Assembly (NCBI GenBank): GCA_009602735.1
Contig: WELA01003228.1
Coordinates: 18,281-82,280 of the forward strand
Length of the DNA: 64,000 nt
Direction: 5' to 3'
Source of the DNA: Mesotaenium endlicherianum
Lineage: Eukaryota; Streptophyta; Zygnematophyceae; Zygnematales; Mesotaeniaceae
Shown piece by piece: positions 11,619 through 24,113 of the stretch. The position numbers and the translations under genes were made by a program. Each line of letters starts with the position of its first letter. The stretch's first letter is position 1. A model generated the notes under the pieces. That model did not search any database and had not been told where the DNA came from. It saw only the letters and a list, made by a program, of their open reading frames with translations.

Positions 11619-14600
11619 CTATACACCATCGGATTTAATCAGCTTCTCTAGCATGGCCTCCATAAACGTTGGATATATGCGCGTCAACGGGGGCAAAATA
11701 TGCGACGGCCCACTCAAAAGGTTTCCCCAAGGCTTGCTGCTCTTCTCTCCCTCCGCTGCAAAAGAAACCTGCTCCTTCTCTCTCGATGCCTTCTTACTAC
11801 TTTTTTTGGACCTACTGGGAGTCTTCCCATACATGGCTTCGAAACCAGAAGCACTGGTCTCCTCAGCTGCACTGGCTGGCTTAGAGCCAACTCCTCCCCC
11901 TTGCTCCTCCTCTCCTGCAGACTCCCCCTCTTCCTCTTCATCGCCACCCTCTGGGGCCTCGATAACGACGTACTCTCTCGACGTCGTTAAGATAACCAGG
12001 TGGCTCTCTTTCTTGCTCTCTTGCACAGGCTTAACCCCAGGCTTCTGGAGGGACCCATGTGGCGCAAAGAGCAGGGAGGCGCCCTCCGCCCTCGCCAGGT
12101 GCCAAGCTGCCACAGGCCTGGGGTCGCTGAAATTGAAGAGAATGATGTATCCGTCCGCAGCAGGCGAGGCGTGACTCGCACGCCTGTGGCCAGGCGAGTC
12201 CATGTAGTGGTCCGGCGCTAACGACAACACCGCAAACCTCGCTGCTGAGCCATCCACGACAAGCGCGGAGACGCCCAGGCGGGACGACCACCACACGCTC
12301 ATCGTCAGGAGGTTCCACACTGCCAGCGTAGGGCTCAGCCCCCCCGTGTATGTGACCAGGAAAGGCGCTGAGCTGGCAGAGGGTGCTGAGCTGGCAAAGT
12401 GGGCCCTCGAGATGGGCTGCTCCGGCAGCGCGCAGCAGGCGGATGGCAGCACGCAGAGCAGCCCGTTTGTCTCGGGGCTCCAGAGCGTCACTGCGTCGCC
12501 AGCTGTCACCGCCAGGAGCGACCCGTCAGGCGAGAAGCAGGCGGCCAGGATGGGGTCGCCGCGGTATGACCCCACAGATCGGCACCGCCAAAAGATTGAC
12601 GGGCCCAGATCCTCCCCCAGCCGCTTCTTGCCGCCCGACTTCACCCACACCTTGAACTCCCCATCCAGGCTGCAGCTGACGGCCATGCTCTCAAACGGAT
12701 GTGCCGAAAGCGCCGAAAGCACCCCCCCGTGAGGCTCGTCCACGCGCGTGTTGACCTGGTAAGACTGCGACGCCGGCGCGGGACCCCCCGGTCGGAGGTC
12801 CCAGAACTTGAGGGTGGTGCCGCGCCCAATGTCCTCCTCGGGGATTCTGACCTCCACAGTTGCCATGGCCGAGCCATCGTGAGAGAACGCCACGTGGCTG
12901 ACACTGACGGGCGGCTCTGCTGATGTATCGGCGCCTGAGTGGCTGGCCGGCGTGTCGGTCCGTTGCACGTAGTTACGTAACACCACCTGCAGCTCGTGCA
13001 GGCAACAGGTGGCAAAGTGCGAGGTGGACACGTCAGCAGCAATGGGTACTTCCACCAGTGGCTTTCCCTCAAGCTGGATCAGATAGTAGAGACTTTCAGC
13101 AGTACCGCGGGCAAGCTCAAATCGATCCTTCACGTCAGACGCAGATGGCAGATGGCAGATGGCAGATGGCAGATGGCAGCCACAGGCGAGACCTCACCAC
13201 ATCAGTCTCTCGGATGCTCCTACAGTCCAGGCAAAGGACGCCTTCCGGAATACGACATGCAGTCGGTCGGCAGAGATTCAGCCGCCCCGGCAACACGGGC
13301 AACATCGCTATGGACCACACAAGCACGAGCGCATGCGTGTGCGTCATCGTGTTTGTGTGTGTATGCTTGAGCGTGCACGCCTGCGGAGTGCCCTACTCAG
13401 TGCTCGCCACACAGCGTGCTGGCCTGTTATGGGAAAGGCAAAGTGGAAAAGCCAGGAAATCCTTTCCAGCGCAGGCGCGCGCACACACACACACATACAG
13501 ACACACACACGCACGCACCTGTATGTCGCCCACGTGGCGGTTGAGGCCGAGGTCGAACAGTTGCAAGCCCGCCTGCTGAGTTGGCAGCACCAGCCGCCCC
13601 CGCCTGGGTTCCAGCACCGCGTCCGTGGGGACCACCAGCTGCTCGAGGTCATTCTGCCGCCCGCGACGCTTCTTGCTCGCGGCGGCGACACCTGACCTCA
13701 CGCCCTGGATGGTGCGCTCAATCGATATGGACGCCATGTTTATAACCTTCACCGTATTATCGTCGCACTGCACAGCGTACACCGATGCGAGAGGCGAGGG
13801 GCAGAGCCCCACGAGCGCGCCGCCCAGGCGCGGGAGGTACTGGCGCGCGCCCGTCTCCAGCTGCCACATCACCAGCACTTGCTCCTGGCCACCCGACAGC
13901 AGGTACACCCCGTCCTCGCTGTACGCCAGCACGCGCACCCCGTGCGCGTGCCAGTGATAGGTCGTGCACGCCTCCGCGTTGTCCACGCCCCTCACGCCGG
14001 CCTGGTTCTCCCGCTGGTTGCCAAGAGGGTCCGCAACATACATGTTGCCACGCCGGCTCCTGCTCTCCTTCTTCGCGGCACTGGGGCCGGGGCTCGCCTC
14101 CCCGCCCGACGCGTCATCGTCCTCCCCCCCGGTCCCCATCTCCACGTCTTGCGGCTGCCCGTCCAGCCTGCCCCCCTCCCCCGGCCCTCCCTCTCCATCG
14201 CTCTGACCGCCGCTGCCAGGTGACTTGCCACCTGGCCTGCCTCCCTGCCCCTTCAGTTCCTTATTCCGGCGGTTTTTGCTCGCCCGTGCGTCCCTCCCCC
14301 AGGGGAGGTGGTGCTCCCCAAACTTGTGCCAGACCAGGATGCGTCCCGACGCGTCGCCAGCTGCCACCTCGTTCTCGTTGGGCCCGAAGGCGAGCACCCA
14401 CAGAGGCTTGGTGTGGTGCAGCCTCGAGCACGGGATGGCCCCCGCAGTGTCGGGTGGCGCGCCGTCGGTGCGCCACACGTATGCCTTGTGCTTGTCAGTC
14501 TGCCCCACCAGACCCCCCTTGGGACTCACCACCAGCCGCCTCGGAGCCAGAGTCTGCCGATCCAAACCCCAGCCAAGCCCAACCCAGCCAGCCCCAATCC

Positions 14601-14870
14601 AGGACCAAGTGTAAACAGCGGGTGGGAGTAGATCCTGAAGTCTCAACCTGAGTCCAGAGCACCTTGAGCCACAGCCCCTCCCCTGTTTTCTCCTTCCACG
14701 TGTGAGCAGCGTCCAGCGGGGGCACACTGGCCTGCCAGGATGCAGGGGAGCAGAGAGCTGTGCACGTAATCCAAAGGAGGAGAAGCGCATGCGCGCATGT
14801 GGCCCATCAGACGCATATCTGCTTGGGAAAGGATTAAGCTGCCCCCCTGCCTGCCTGCCTGCCGGCCCAC

Positions 14871-14902
<32 letters not shown>

Positions 14903-17900
14903 AGCAGCGGCAGCGGCGACAGCAGCGCCTGAACTGAGCTGACGGGCGGGAGCACAGCACCCTCTGTTACGCACGCACCCACACACAGCACGCACACACA
15001 TCCAGGCAAGTCCACGCAACTCACGACTGCATCCTTCCTGCCTATCTCCGTCCCTCTCCCCCTTCCCCGCCCTGCCCCCTCCACTCACTCCAAGACGCCT
15101 CCAGCTGTCGCTTCCCCTCTCACTGTCTCTCTCAACTATTGACTTGAACTCTCAACTCTTGAACTCTCTCAACTCTTGAATGTCACAAGCGCAAGGCGGG
15201 AGGAGACACGGGAGAGGTCTGGCTGAGTACTGCTGACTGAGTGTCTGCGCACGGGGCGAGGGCAGAGCAGGTCGGGCCAGGCCCAGAAAAGTCTGAAGGG
15301 ATGGAATAGGATGGGATGGGTCCCCCCATCCAGCGGCCATCGGACCGCATTAGCATCACATCAAGCCCGGGGCAGTCCACACCCCCCGCCACACGAACCA
15401 ACGCACGCATGCCTGCTGTCATGCTCAAGTGCACACAGGCGCGCAGAGAGGGAGTACCAGAGAAGAGGGGAAGAGGGAGAGGGTACCAGAAAGAGAGAGG
15501 GAGAGAGAGAGTGTGTGTGAGGGAGAGAGAGAGAGGCACACATGACACACGCACGGACATTACATGTGCACATTTGCCAGCCTTCGGGCACTGGGAGGCA
15601 GCAGCAGCGGGTGTACCTTGGAGAGGTGGCCCTTGATGCGCTGCCCGTTGATGAGGTTCACGACAATGACGCGCCCGCTCTGCTCCACGCCCCCCTCCTT
15701 TGCGCTGCCCTTGGTCCACCAGACGGAGAGGTAGGCCAACAGGTGGCGCGCCTGCTCGCCGCCATCTGGCGATTCCTGCCTCAGCGCAGGCAGAGCCTGC
15801 ACCAGGCGGCACAAACAGATCCAGGTCTCTTTCAGTGGAGGGGGCGGGCAGGCGGGCTGGCACGAGACAAGAAAACCTCCCCAGTTCTCTCAAGACACCT
15901 CCCCTCTCTCTCTTGCTCTCTGTCTCCCCCTGCTTCACTCCGCGGGACGAGGAGAGCGGCTGCTCTCTTCTCGCCCCTGCGGTCCTCCACGCGACGAGGA
16001 GCATAACCAGGCCCCTGAACTTGGTGACGACGCGTCGCAGGGACCTCCCTGTTCCCGGTTGCATGAAGGAAGAGTGCAAGGGAGGGGGCCGGGCTCAACA
16101 AGAGTGTGGCATGGAGCCTCTCCCAGCTGGTTGAGGAGGCAAAACTCAAGCAGGCCGATCTCGCAGAAGAGACGGCCTGCTCCTCGACGCACATTCTCAT
16201 CCGAGGGAGTCTACAGAGACCACCTTGGAGGGAGCACTTTCGCTCATCCAGCAAGTCCATGGATGGCGCCGACGTTGGCTACGCCCTCACCTCAGGTGTG
16301 TCTTTCCTGCGCCGGGTTCTGAATGCCCCCAGAATCCTGGACCCCAACCCTGAGCCACCAGCAGGAGCACAAGGGGGGACCACGTGCATGCCCGCTTTCC
16401 TTTCCAGATCGCAGAGGTGCACCCAAACCCTCGCTCGTAGAGCTGAAAACGTTGGCATATGGGGCTGCATCCCAAAGGGCACTGTGGGCAGACGTTTTGG
16501 GGCAGAGGAAGACGATGGTGGTGGAGGGGAGGGGGGTGAAGGGGGAGGGAGGTGGNNNNNNNNNNNNNNNNNNNNNNNNNNNNNNNNNNNNNNNNNNNNN
16601 NNNNNNNNNNNNNNNNNNNNNNNNNNNNNNNNNNNNNNNNNNNNNNNNNNNNNNNNNNNNNNNNNNNNNNNNNNNNNNNNNNNNNNNNNNNNNNNNNNNN
16701 NNNNNNNNNNNNNNNNNNNNNNNNNNNNNNNNNNNNNNNNNNNNNNNNNNNNNNNNNNNNNNNNNNNNNNNNNNNNNNNNNNNNNNNNNNNNNNNNNNNN
16801 NNNNNNNNNNNNNNNNNNNNNNNNNNNNNNNNNNNNNNNNNNNNNNNNNNNNNNNNNNNNNNNNNNNNNNNNNNNNNNNNNNNNNNNNNNNNNNNNNNNN
16901 NNNNNNNNNNNNNNNNNNNNNNNNNNNNNNNNNNNNNNNNNNNNNNNNNNNNNNNNNNNNNNNNNNNNNNNNNNNNNNNNNNNNNNNNNNNNNNNNNNNN
17001 NNNNNNNNNNNNNNNNNNNNNNNNNNNNNNNNNNNNNNNNNNNNNNNNNNNNNNNNNNNNNNNNNNNNNNNNNNNNNNNNNNNNNNNNNNNNNNNNNNNN
17101 NNNAAGGGGGAGGGAGGTGGAGGGGGGGGGAGAGGGATAGAGGTAGTGAGCAACAGAGGGAGGGAGCAAAGGGGGGGAAATGAGAGCGGCTAATCTGATA
17201 CTGGTGGAGAAGGGCCAGGGGTGCAGGGGGGGAAGGAGTGAGCGAAAAGTGACTGCTGACCATGGACTCGATGCGGAAGCCGATGCTGACTGTGCGCATG
17301 AGCGCACACGTGGCGTAGTCCCACAGGCGCACGGTGCCGTCCAGCGAGGCCGTCCAGCAGTGATGCACCGCCACCTTGGCAGCGCTGCTGGCAAACCCCA
17401 TGGCGACAACTGTCGTCACCAGGTCCTTGTGCCCCCTCAGCACGCCCACCTGCCAGCAGCACAGAGCCGACGTGTCAGTTCCGACAAAGCTTGCGGTCTC
17501 CCTACCTGCTGCTGACACCTGCCTGATCAGAGACTCTGAAGAGTCCAACAGCAGACATGTAAGCAAATGGATCTCTGCTGGGACCAAAGTCCTGGCCTCG
17601 GGTCCCTTAAGGAGGGCAGGCACCCAGTGCATCCCTTGGCCTGCTCTTCCATTCCATGTCTGAGGCGCATGCCTTTGAGATAGGGACACGGCATTACACA
17701 AAGGCAGGGAGCAGCAGTGGACTGCCAGGACTTCCTGCCCCTCCTTCACCACTGTGGCAACTTCCCTCTGGCTGAACTTCCAGCCCTTCTGGCCCTTTCA
17801 GCCCTCTTCCGCTCTTTTCGGCCCTTTCAGTCCTTTCGGCAAGCAGCTCTAGAGATAACCCAGGATACGCCTGGGCAGAACCAGAGAGGAGCTGCCACAA

Positions 17901-18408
17901 GGACGCCCTTGCAGTCTGAGGCACCGCGAGGGCATCCCCAGTGTGACACGTCTGCAATGAGGTTGCATGACGGAGGCTACTTGCCAAATCCCCACAATCC
18001 CTCAGCCCTGCATACAGTCTCGACCAAATCCCGGTTTTGGGTGGCAGCAGCAGCACACAATGCATAGGGGAATTAACCATATGTGAACCCATATAATGTC
18101 ACCCTGTCTGGAAGGGAGGCATCACGAGCTGATGACGCTGCCATTTGCTATCCGTCAGTCTTTCACATCAGTCCCTCTTATTCATACTGGAGAGCTTCCT
18201 TTGATGACATGCAGGTGTGACAAAATATATAAGCAAGTATAGCGTTTGATACATCCTACATGACATACAGCAAAGAGATCACTCTTACCTGCTCCCCAGT
18301 AGCGACACTGAAAATGAGGACATTCTTTCCTGAGCAGCACAAAATACGTTTTCCATCGGGTGTGTACTCCACTGGTCTCTCGACGAGTTTCCCGCCACCT
18401 TCCCACAT
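11619..18408 (-). CDS. WDR75: WDR75/UTP17 (NAN1) homolog, SSU-processome WD-repeat protein
   Basis: Minus-strand exons: 18408-18289 (starts MWEGGGKLVERPVEYTPDGK), 17449-17261 (VGVLRGHKDLV, TASLDGTVRLWDY), about 15815-15617 (GRVIVVNLINGQRIKGHLSK), about 14565-13519 and about 12986-11619. WD motifs occur throughout: GRILVWHKF, LLSGGQEQVLVMWQLE, YLPRLGG, SCSLDGEFKVWV, FSPDGSLLAVTAGDAVTLW. The C-terminus HILPPLTRIYPTFMEAML matches the family's ending, where the protein usually closes with an HVLP-type motif. Order and content follow human WDR75 and yeast Utp17, a double beta-propeller t-UTP subunit for 18S pre-rRNA transcription and early processing in the nucleolus. A long Gly/Ser/acidic insert (about 14290-14050) and an acidic, Lys-rich linker near the end are disordered additions. 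An assembly gap falls between the second and third listed exons, so at least one exon is missing. Some acceptor sites are inferred. Confidence 0.88.
13141..13179. repeat. 7-bp tandem repeat (GGCAGAT)n
   Basis: Five head-to-tail copies lie in the last intron of WDR75, about 20 bases outside a C-rich tract. No function is apparent. Confidence 0.9.
14846..14904. repeat. CCTG/CCAG tetranucleotide tracts
   Basis: A CCTG run is followed by a CCAG run in a WDR75 intron. They are partly complementary and could fold back on each other. AC, GT and GA tracts also occur in these introns (13330-13375, 13484-13517, 15490-15535). Confidence 0.8.
16556..17103. other. Assembly gap (548 N) inside WDR75
   Basis: The gap is flanked on both sides by the same G-rich string, AAGGGGGAGGGAGGTGG. 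This suggests a G-rich tandem repeat that stopped the assembly, or an overlap that was not closed. It lies within WDR75, where the sequence between the second and third listed exons is missing. Confidence 0.95.
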
Positions 18409-19498
18409 GCTGCTAGGCCCAGGTCCAATGATTCACATGAATGGATAGACTAAGTGAAAACAATGCTACGACAAGTGTTCAGGTCCTTCGTCTTGTCTTA
18501 TCGACAGCATTTTCTCCTCATCTCAAATTACAGAGCAAGTAGATGGAGCGGATGCCCTTTTTAGTCAACACCTTCTTGTTAGCTACATCCGACTAGCTCA
18601 GTCAATCAAATACAGAGCTTGTCAACACTCCCTCCCATTCCGTGACAACGATAGTCACGAGGCATTAAGAGGCGAAGTTCGCTTCTACTAGCAGTGTTGG
18701 CTTCAGTTGGCCTCAACTAGCATTTTCTTTATCAACTTTGCGTACTACAAATTTGAAGAGGCACCATGCACGGTCCGTCGCGCGCTGGCCAACAGGACTC
18801 CCATCTCATGGCAGGCAATTGGGGTACAAGGTTCACTGAGGTTGAACTTCAGACTGAGGTCCACAAAGCCCCGTACCCCTCACATAATGAGAAAGGTTTT
18901 AGAGGGGCATAGAGGGGCGAAATCGTACGGAAAGAATATGAAAATGGAGCTGCTCGTTCTGGCGGTTTGTGGCGGTTAAAATTGGACCGCCTTACCGTAC
19001 ACATGATTACAGTCCTATTGACGGTGTTGGTTTTGGTTGGTTTGCACCAGTTTGCACTGGTGTGATTGGGTGTGATCGAGCCAGTGTGAGCACCTGGTGA
19101 GCACTGAGCACCGAGCGGAGAGCTTGGAAAGTTGTGCATCCGTGTACTTGCTGCAGCTGACGAAAGAAGCGTGGGAATTTTGGGAAAGTCCCTTGTTTTA
19201 ACTAGTTTTAACACTCGAAAAGTGCGTGACTTCGTGAAAGTATGATATTCATTGAAAATATGTTGCCCTGAACTTTCACGACGCTCGTATGAAAGCCACA
19301 ATACGGTCAAGTAGCTACAGAACCATCGACATCAATGTTGGATAATTGTTTGAAGGAAAGCGGGCCCCTGTCGATCACCCTCAAGCACCTTCTTTGAATC
19401 ACCCAGCTCCACCCATGCAGTTCAGCTCAAGTTAGGAGTGGTGACTCGTGGTGAGGGGCCCCCAAGCACCTCTCTCTGTCGGAGAGCTAGAAGCAGCC
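18409..19498. promoter_or_regulatory. Shared upstream region of WDR75 and Z-ISO
   Basis: These 1.09 kb lie between divergent start codons and contain no convincing ORF. Both promoters are expected here, but no specific element can be named. Confidence 0.4.
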
Positions 19499-22173
19499 AT
19501 GGCTGCGCTCGGTATGTGTCATTCGTCACTCGTGTTTCAAAATTCTGCATCTAAGCAATCTCTCATAGTTTTGGGCGAAAAGAGGCTGTCCAGTAACTCT
19601 TTTTCGAGGGTGACTTGCACGACGGGAAAAGGAGCAAGCTTCACAGGTCAGTCGTCATTATTCATCCGTGTAAGCGATGGTAAAAGTTCCGGTCGGCCCT
19701 TGATTGGAGACCAGGGTGTAAGGAGTATCCTACCTGAAGGATTTGCTCGAGGCACAAATCTTAATACGGGCAGGCTGAATACCAGACCCGCTATACAGAG
19801 CTCTCAGGGAGAAGCAGCAACCTCTGACGAATTAAAGCCTACGCTAAACGGTTCCCTTGCCGAGCGCATACCAGCTTTAGTGGGTGAAGATGCTGCTGTG
19901 TTCGACTCTTCCAGTCAAAGCACGACGTCCTGGGTCTACTTTACTATGGTGCTTGGTGTAGTACTGGGAATACTGTACTATATTTGGCTTGACCCAAACA
20001 CTGGTTATGGAGGTGCTTTCATTGACGCATTCAATGGAGTTACGGACAATCACGAGGTCAGTTTGAAGGAGCTATATATTTCACTGTTGGGTTACTTCTT
20101 GTTGCCACATAGTGAAGCATTTGGAATGTAAGAAAACGAGTCAGCTTATCATTGGGAATGTCACATGCTGAACTGTTCCTCCGTTTCTAAGTGGCTAAAT
20201 TGGAAATGAGCATTCCAGACATCATCGCCAGGAGCCTTCATACGTATATGTTTGAGGTTAGAAGTGTGGTTGAATGCATCTATGGCATGTGCTATCACTT
20301 CATGCCAGCCTTTGTCTGTTTCCTGGACGAACTTCAGTGGTCTTAATTTGCAGTGAAAGTTGAAGGCCCATGCAGATATTGGAGAGACATGGGGGTAGCA
20401 AGCGCTGTGCTTTTATTTTTGGCAGAGCTCTATCGAGGCATCTAGAAACGGATTGTGTGTGATTACAGTTCTTCGAAATAATATATATTTCATAATCTGG
20501 CCCACCCTCTATGGCTTCGTACGACAAGTCATGTAGGACACTTATGCTGAAGCAAGCACTAAGCATAGCTTTATTATGCATCTGGATAACAGAATATACG
20601 TGGATTGAGTTTTTTCTGGTACAAATTTATCTAGGTTGGCACTAGGAAGCAGCCGGAAAGTGGTATGCATGTAAAGGATGACAAAAAGGTCATGCACACA
20701 TTCTGACGAATGAATGTGGCACATCACTGCAGTCATCGTGCCGTAACACTTGGCCCTGTTGTCCTGATTTACCCCATGGCAGCTGGTCATGGTCGGCATC
20801 CTGCTGGTATTTGCAATTGTGCACAGCGGAGGAGCTGCGCTGAGGTCAAGAGCTGAGAAGGTGATTGGAGAGCGTGCATACCGAGTCCTTTTTGCAGGCC
20901 TCTCCCTCCCTTTGGCCGTCTCTGCAGTGGTGAGCTAAGACACCTTCTTTCATCAAGCTTTGAGCCTCCTTGCTTCTCCATTCTTCCACTTCATTCAGTC
21001 GGCAGTTGTTGGTTCTTCTCTTCTGGATTGCACCTCAGACTCCCAGTTGGCAATATAGTGAACTGCAAGTGTCTAACATCGTGACGTTTCTGGAAGGGTT
21101 GGTTGGCAAAGCCTGCAGGACATGGGTTGAATTTCAAGCGCTAGTAGATTCTATGTGTTCACAATCTCTTTCTCCTGCTGTCTTAAGACCAGATCACTAC
21201 TTTTTTGAGTGGTCAGTAGAGTCAGGTCATTCTATGCCAAGGGCCCAGTGTTGTGTTCTTTTTTCAGTTCTTCTCTCAAAAGCGTATTGTGGTCCCTGCA
21301 TTGACAGGTGTACTTCATCAACCACAGGTATGACGGCGTGCAGCTGTGGCAACTCAGGACGGTGCCGGGTGTTCACGAGCTTGCCTGGATACTGTCCTTC
21401 ATATCCTTCTTCTTTCTCTATCCCTCAACGTTCAACCTGCTGGAGGTAGCAGCAGTTGATAAGCCCAAAGTGCACATGTGGGAGACAGGAATCATGCGCA
21501 TTACTCGACACCCTCAGGTGCGCTGACCCTCTCTTGCCACAAAGTGGTCACTGTGTGGCGCCTTTTCTCCTTCTATTGAATGGATCGTGTGTTGTTTCCT
21601 AACTATTTTCCAGTCCACAAATTAAATGCAATGTTTGGATGTCCCTGCGCACGCATGGGCCACGCGAGGTAGTATCAGGCAGTTTGTCTTTCAGTTGATG
21701 TCTTGCTTGAGCATAAAAGGTAACTCTGCTGTGACTTTCTACCTGCCTTCTGTTTCATTTGGCTTCATCCATATGAGTGGGCTTTATGTGTACCTCACCT
21801 GCTTGTTTAAGTTCATTTTATCTGTTTTGACTCGCAGATGGCGGGCATGGTGATATGGGCTTTAGCTCATGCAATGTGGATCGGCAATTCCTTCACCCTG
21901 ACAACCTGTATAGCCCTCTCAGCACATCATGCTTTTGGCGTCTGGCATGGTGACCAGCGATTATCAGCTAAATATGGAGAGGCTTTTGATGCCGTCAAAG
22001 ATCGTACTAGTATCATTCCGTTTGCAGCCATTGTAGAGGGGAGGCAAAAGTTACCTGCAGATTATTACAAAGAATTCATGAGGGTACCTTATTATGCTAT
22101 AGTGGGTGTTACATTAGGAGCTTACTTCTCCCATTCGTTGATGCAGAATGCAAGCCACTGGCTTCATTGGTGA
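19499..22173 (+). CDS. Z-ISO: 15-cis-zeta-carotene isomerase (NnrU family), plastid
   Basis: Four exons join in phase 0: 19499-20056, 20783-20929, 21308-21517 and 21838-22173, giving 415 residues. The ATG at 19499 is chosen because exon 1 then begins [14 protein letters not shown], a Ser-rich transit-like leader; an upstream GTG frame is not needed. The membrane core holds the NnrU/Z-ISO signatures: [71 protein letters not shown] and [21 protein letters not shown]. Histidines in IVHSG and SAHHA fall where the known enzyme binds haem b. Z-ISO converts 9,15,9'-tri-cis-zeta-carotene to the 9,9'-di-cis form between phytoene desaturase and zeta-carotene desaturase in plastid membranes. The gene looks intact. 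Bacterial NnrU is the alternative name, but introns and leader support the plastid enzyme. Confidence 0.93.
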
Positions 22174-23383
22174 GAGACAAATTGCACCAATTCTTTTTTG
22201 CAGGTACTCCTTGCCGCATGTGATATTTAAGAACTGTCAGAAGCACACCATCTACTCTATTGTAGTTGAGTATCAGCTCGGCAATTTCATATTACATAGC
22301 ATCCATTCAATGGAAATTTCACCATTTGACTAGTGTGGCACAATAGACATCACGAACGGCATTCACGAAATATGAAGGTATCTTTGTTTGGTGACATGGT
22401 GGTTGATTACTTGCTTTACACAAGAAAAAGCACCACATACATGGAACATTTGGATAAGAAAATGTCTACATGTACAAAGTCAGATATAAATTCTCTGCAA
22501 TGCTGGGCAGAACTAGCTGAACTGGTACCAGCCTCGTAGAACGCAGTCTTCGGCATGCACCTTGGAAGGCCGATGTCATTTACATGCATGTCCTTGAACC
22601 TTTGCCCACAGATGCGCACAGTAAGAGTAAAGAGTTTCTAAAATATGTACCTAACCAATAGCAACTACTGTCCTCGTACCCGTATGCTAGCTGACGAATG
22701 CAATCAGGCCAAGAAAATCATTGCAGTCGTGCAGTTCAAGAAAGTCTTATGCCCGAACTCTTTACCACAAGTTTCCAAGCTTCAACTGTCATCAAGGAGT
22801 ACATGCCATCTCAATTCCCCAGCTCGAAGGACTAATGGAAAAGAAATGAAGCTGGGCTGGTAATGTTTAAAGCACATGCAGTGACTGGATAATGCATTAG
22901 CATTAACGTAATGCTGCAGTAATACTTAGAGAGGAATACTGATCACTTAGAAAATGGGATGCAGAACCTGACCTGTGTTCATTTGAACATTCACAGTTTG
23001 TCAGCAAGCATTAAGAAAGAAGTAGATTCACAACGACACCTGGTACCTCTAAATGGGTACGCGTTTACAGCAACCAAAGAAGACACGGGGGAAGGTCATT
23101 GTGTAAGATGGTTGTTTCAGCAAGTTGGGAGGATGGAGAGTACAGATATGCACTACAATTTATCCTACATGTAAATGTGAGTCATGATAGTCATGACATA
23201 CAAAATCAGAGCCATAATAATGGCCAACTAAGAGATATTTCACACGATATTAATTCTTTACTCATGTATACACATGGAGTCACCTGCAAATAGACCCCCT
23301 TCGCAACTACAAGCCACTGTCCCACTTATCCATGAAATATGACATCTCATAAGGGCTTCTCCTTTACACCTAGCCTACTGCAC
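22174..23383. other. Convergent intergenic space
   Basis: About 1.2 kb between the 3' ends of Z-ISO (plus) and psaE (minus), AT-rich, with no supported gene. It presumably holds both 3' untranslated regions. Confidence 0.5.
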
Positions 23384-24113
23384 TTAGACCTCCACAACTT
23401 CATCAATGGCGTAGTTGTTTGTGGAGACCCCAGCATAGTTGACCTTCTCGAACCTCACAACCACGGGGTACCGGATGCCGGTCTGCAACACAAAACAAGG
23501 ATAACATGACTCAGTAAAACAGTCACAAAAACAACTCGCACAAATCACGGTCTTACGGGCACTTAAGACAGATTTCAAGGGGCATTGACACTGACCTGGT
23601 CGACAGACACCACCTTTCCTGTGCCGTTGTACCAGTATGACTCTGGTCGGAGGATCTTCACCTGCATATAGCAGCCATACACAGCGGAAGAGTGGTCAGT
23701 GAAGCTGTATGTTGCAGGAGTAAGCCACCCTGAAGGACGAGGATGGCGGGAAGTGAGTGTAAGCTAGCAGCTAAGTCATTTCTGCGAACATCAACCACAC
23801 TGCCAGGAACCCGGTCTTTGGAGAACATTCTAGCCACTGCAAAGATTCTAAGTATTTCAAATGAAGACGCTACTAAATGAGAGACGGGCATTACAGTGGA
23901 TCCACGCTTGGGTCCAACAGGTGCTGGCTTCTCAGCAGCGGGGGCAGCTGCGGGAGCCTCCTCTGCGGCACGCACTACCAGCCTGACGCTACGCCTCATG
24001 CTAAGAGCGGGTCTACATTGGACGCGGCTAGGGGCAATGCACTGTGAGGCAGCTGCAACGCAGGCAGCTGATGAGATAACGCCAACGGCAGAAGAAGCAG
24101 CTATGGCAGCCAT
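23384..24113 (-). CDS. psaE: Photosystem I reaction centre subunit IV, PsaE, nuclear-encoded
   Basis: Three exons join in phase 0: 24113-23895, 23661-23596 and 23482-23384, giving 127 residues. The first about 65 residues are an Ala/Ser/Arg-rich chloroplast transit peptide ending in an Ala/Pro-rich linker. The mature part begins near GPKRGST, continues [20 protein letters not shown], then [20 protein letters not shown] and closes DEVVEV. This is the complete small SH3-like PsaE fold. It sits on the stromal face of photosystem I, helping dock ferredoxin and supporting cyclic electron flow. PsaE is nuclear in green plants and plastid-encoded in red algae, so this gene supports a green-lineage host. 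It looks intact. Confidence 0.96.

Noticed and set aside
11653-12174. Plus-strand frame of 173 codons opposite the last WDR75 exon
   Set aside because: Antisense shadow; the minus strand has the full WD-repeat sequence and the family C-terminus.
13785-14651. Long plus-strand frame of 288 codons opposite WDR75
   Set aside because: Arg/Pro/Ala-rich shadow of the GC-rich WDR75 exon on the other strand, with no domain; WD motifs are on the minus strand.
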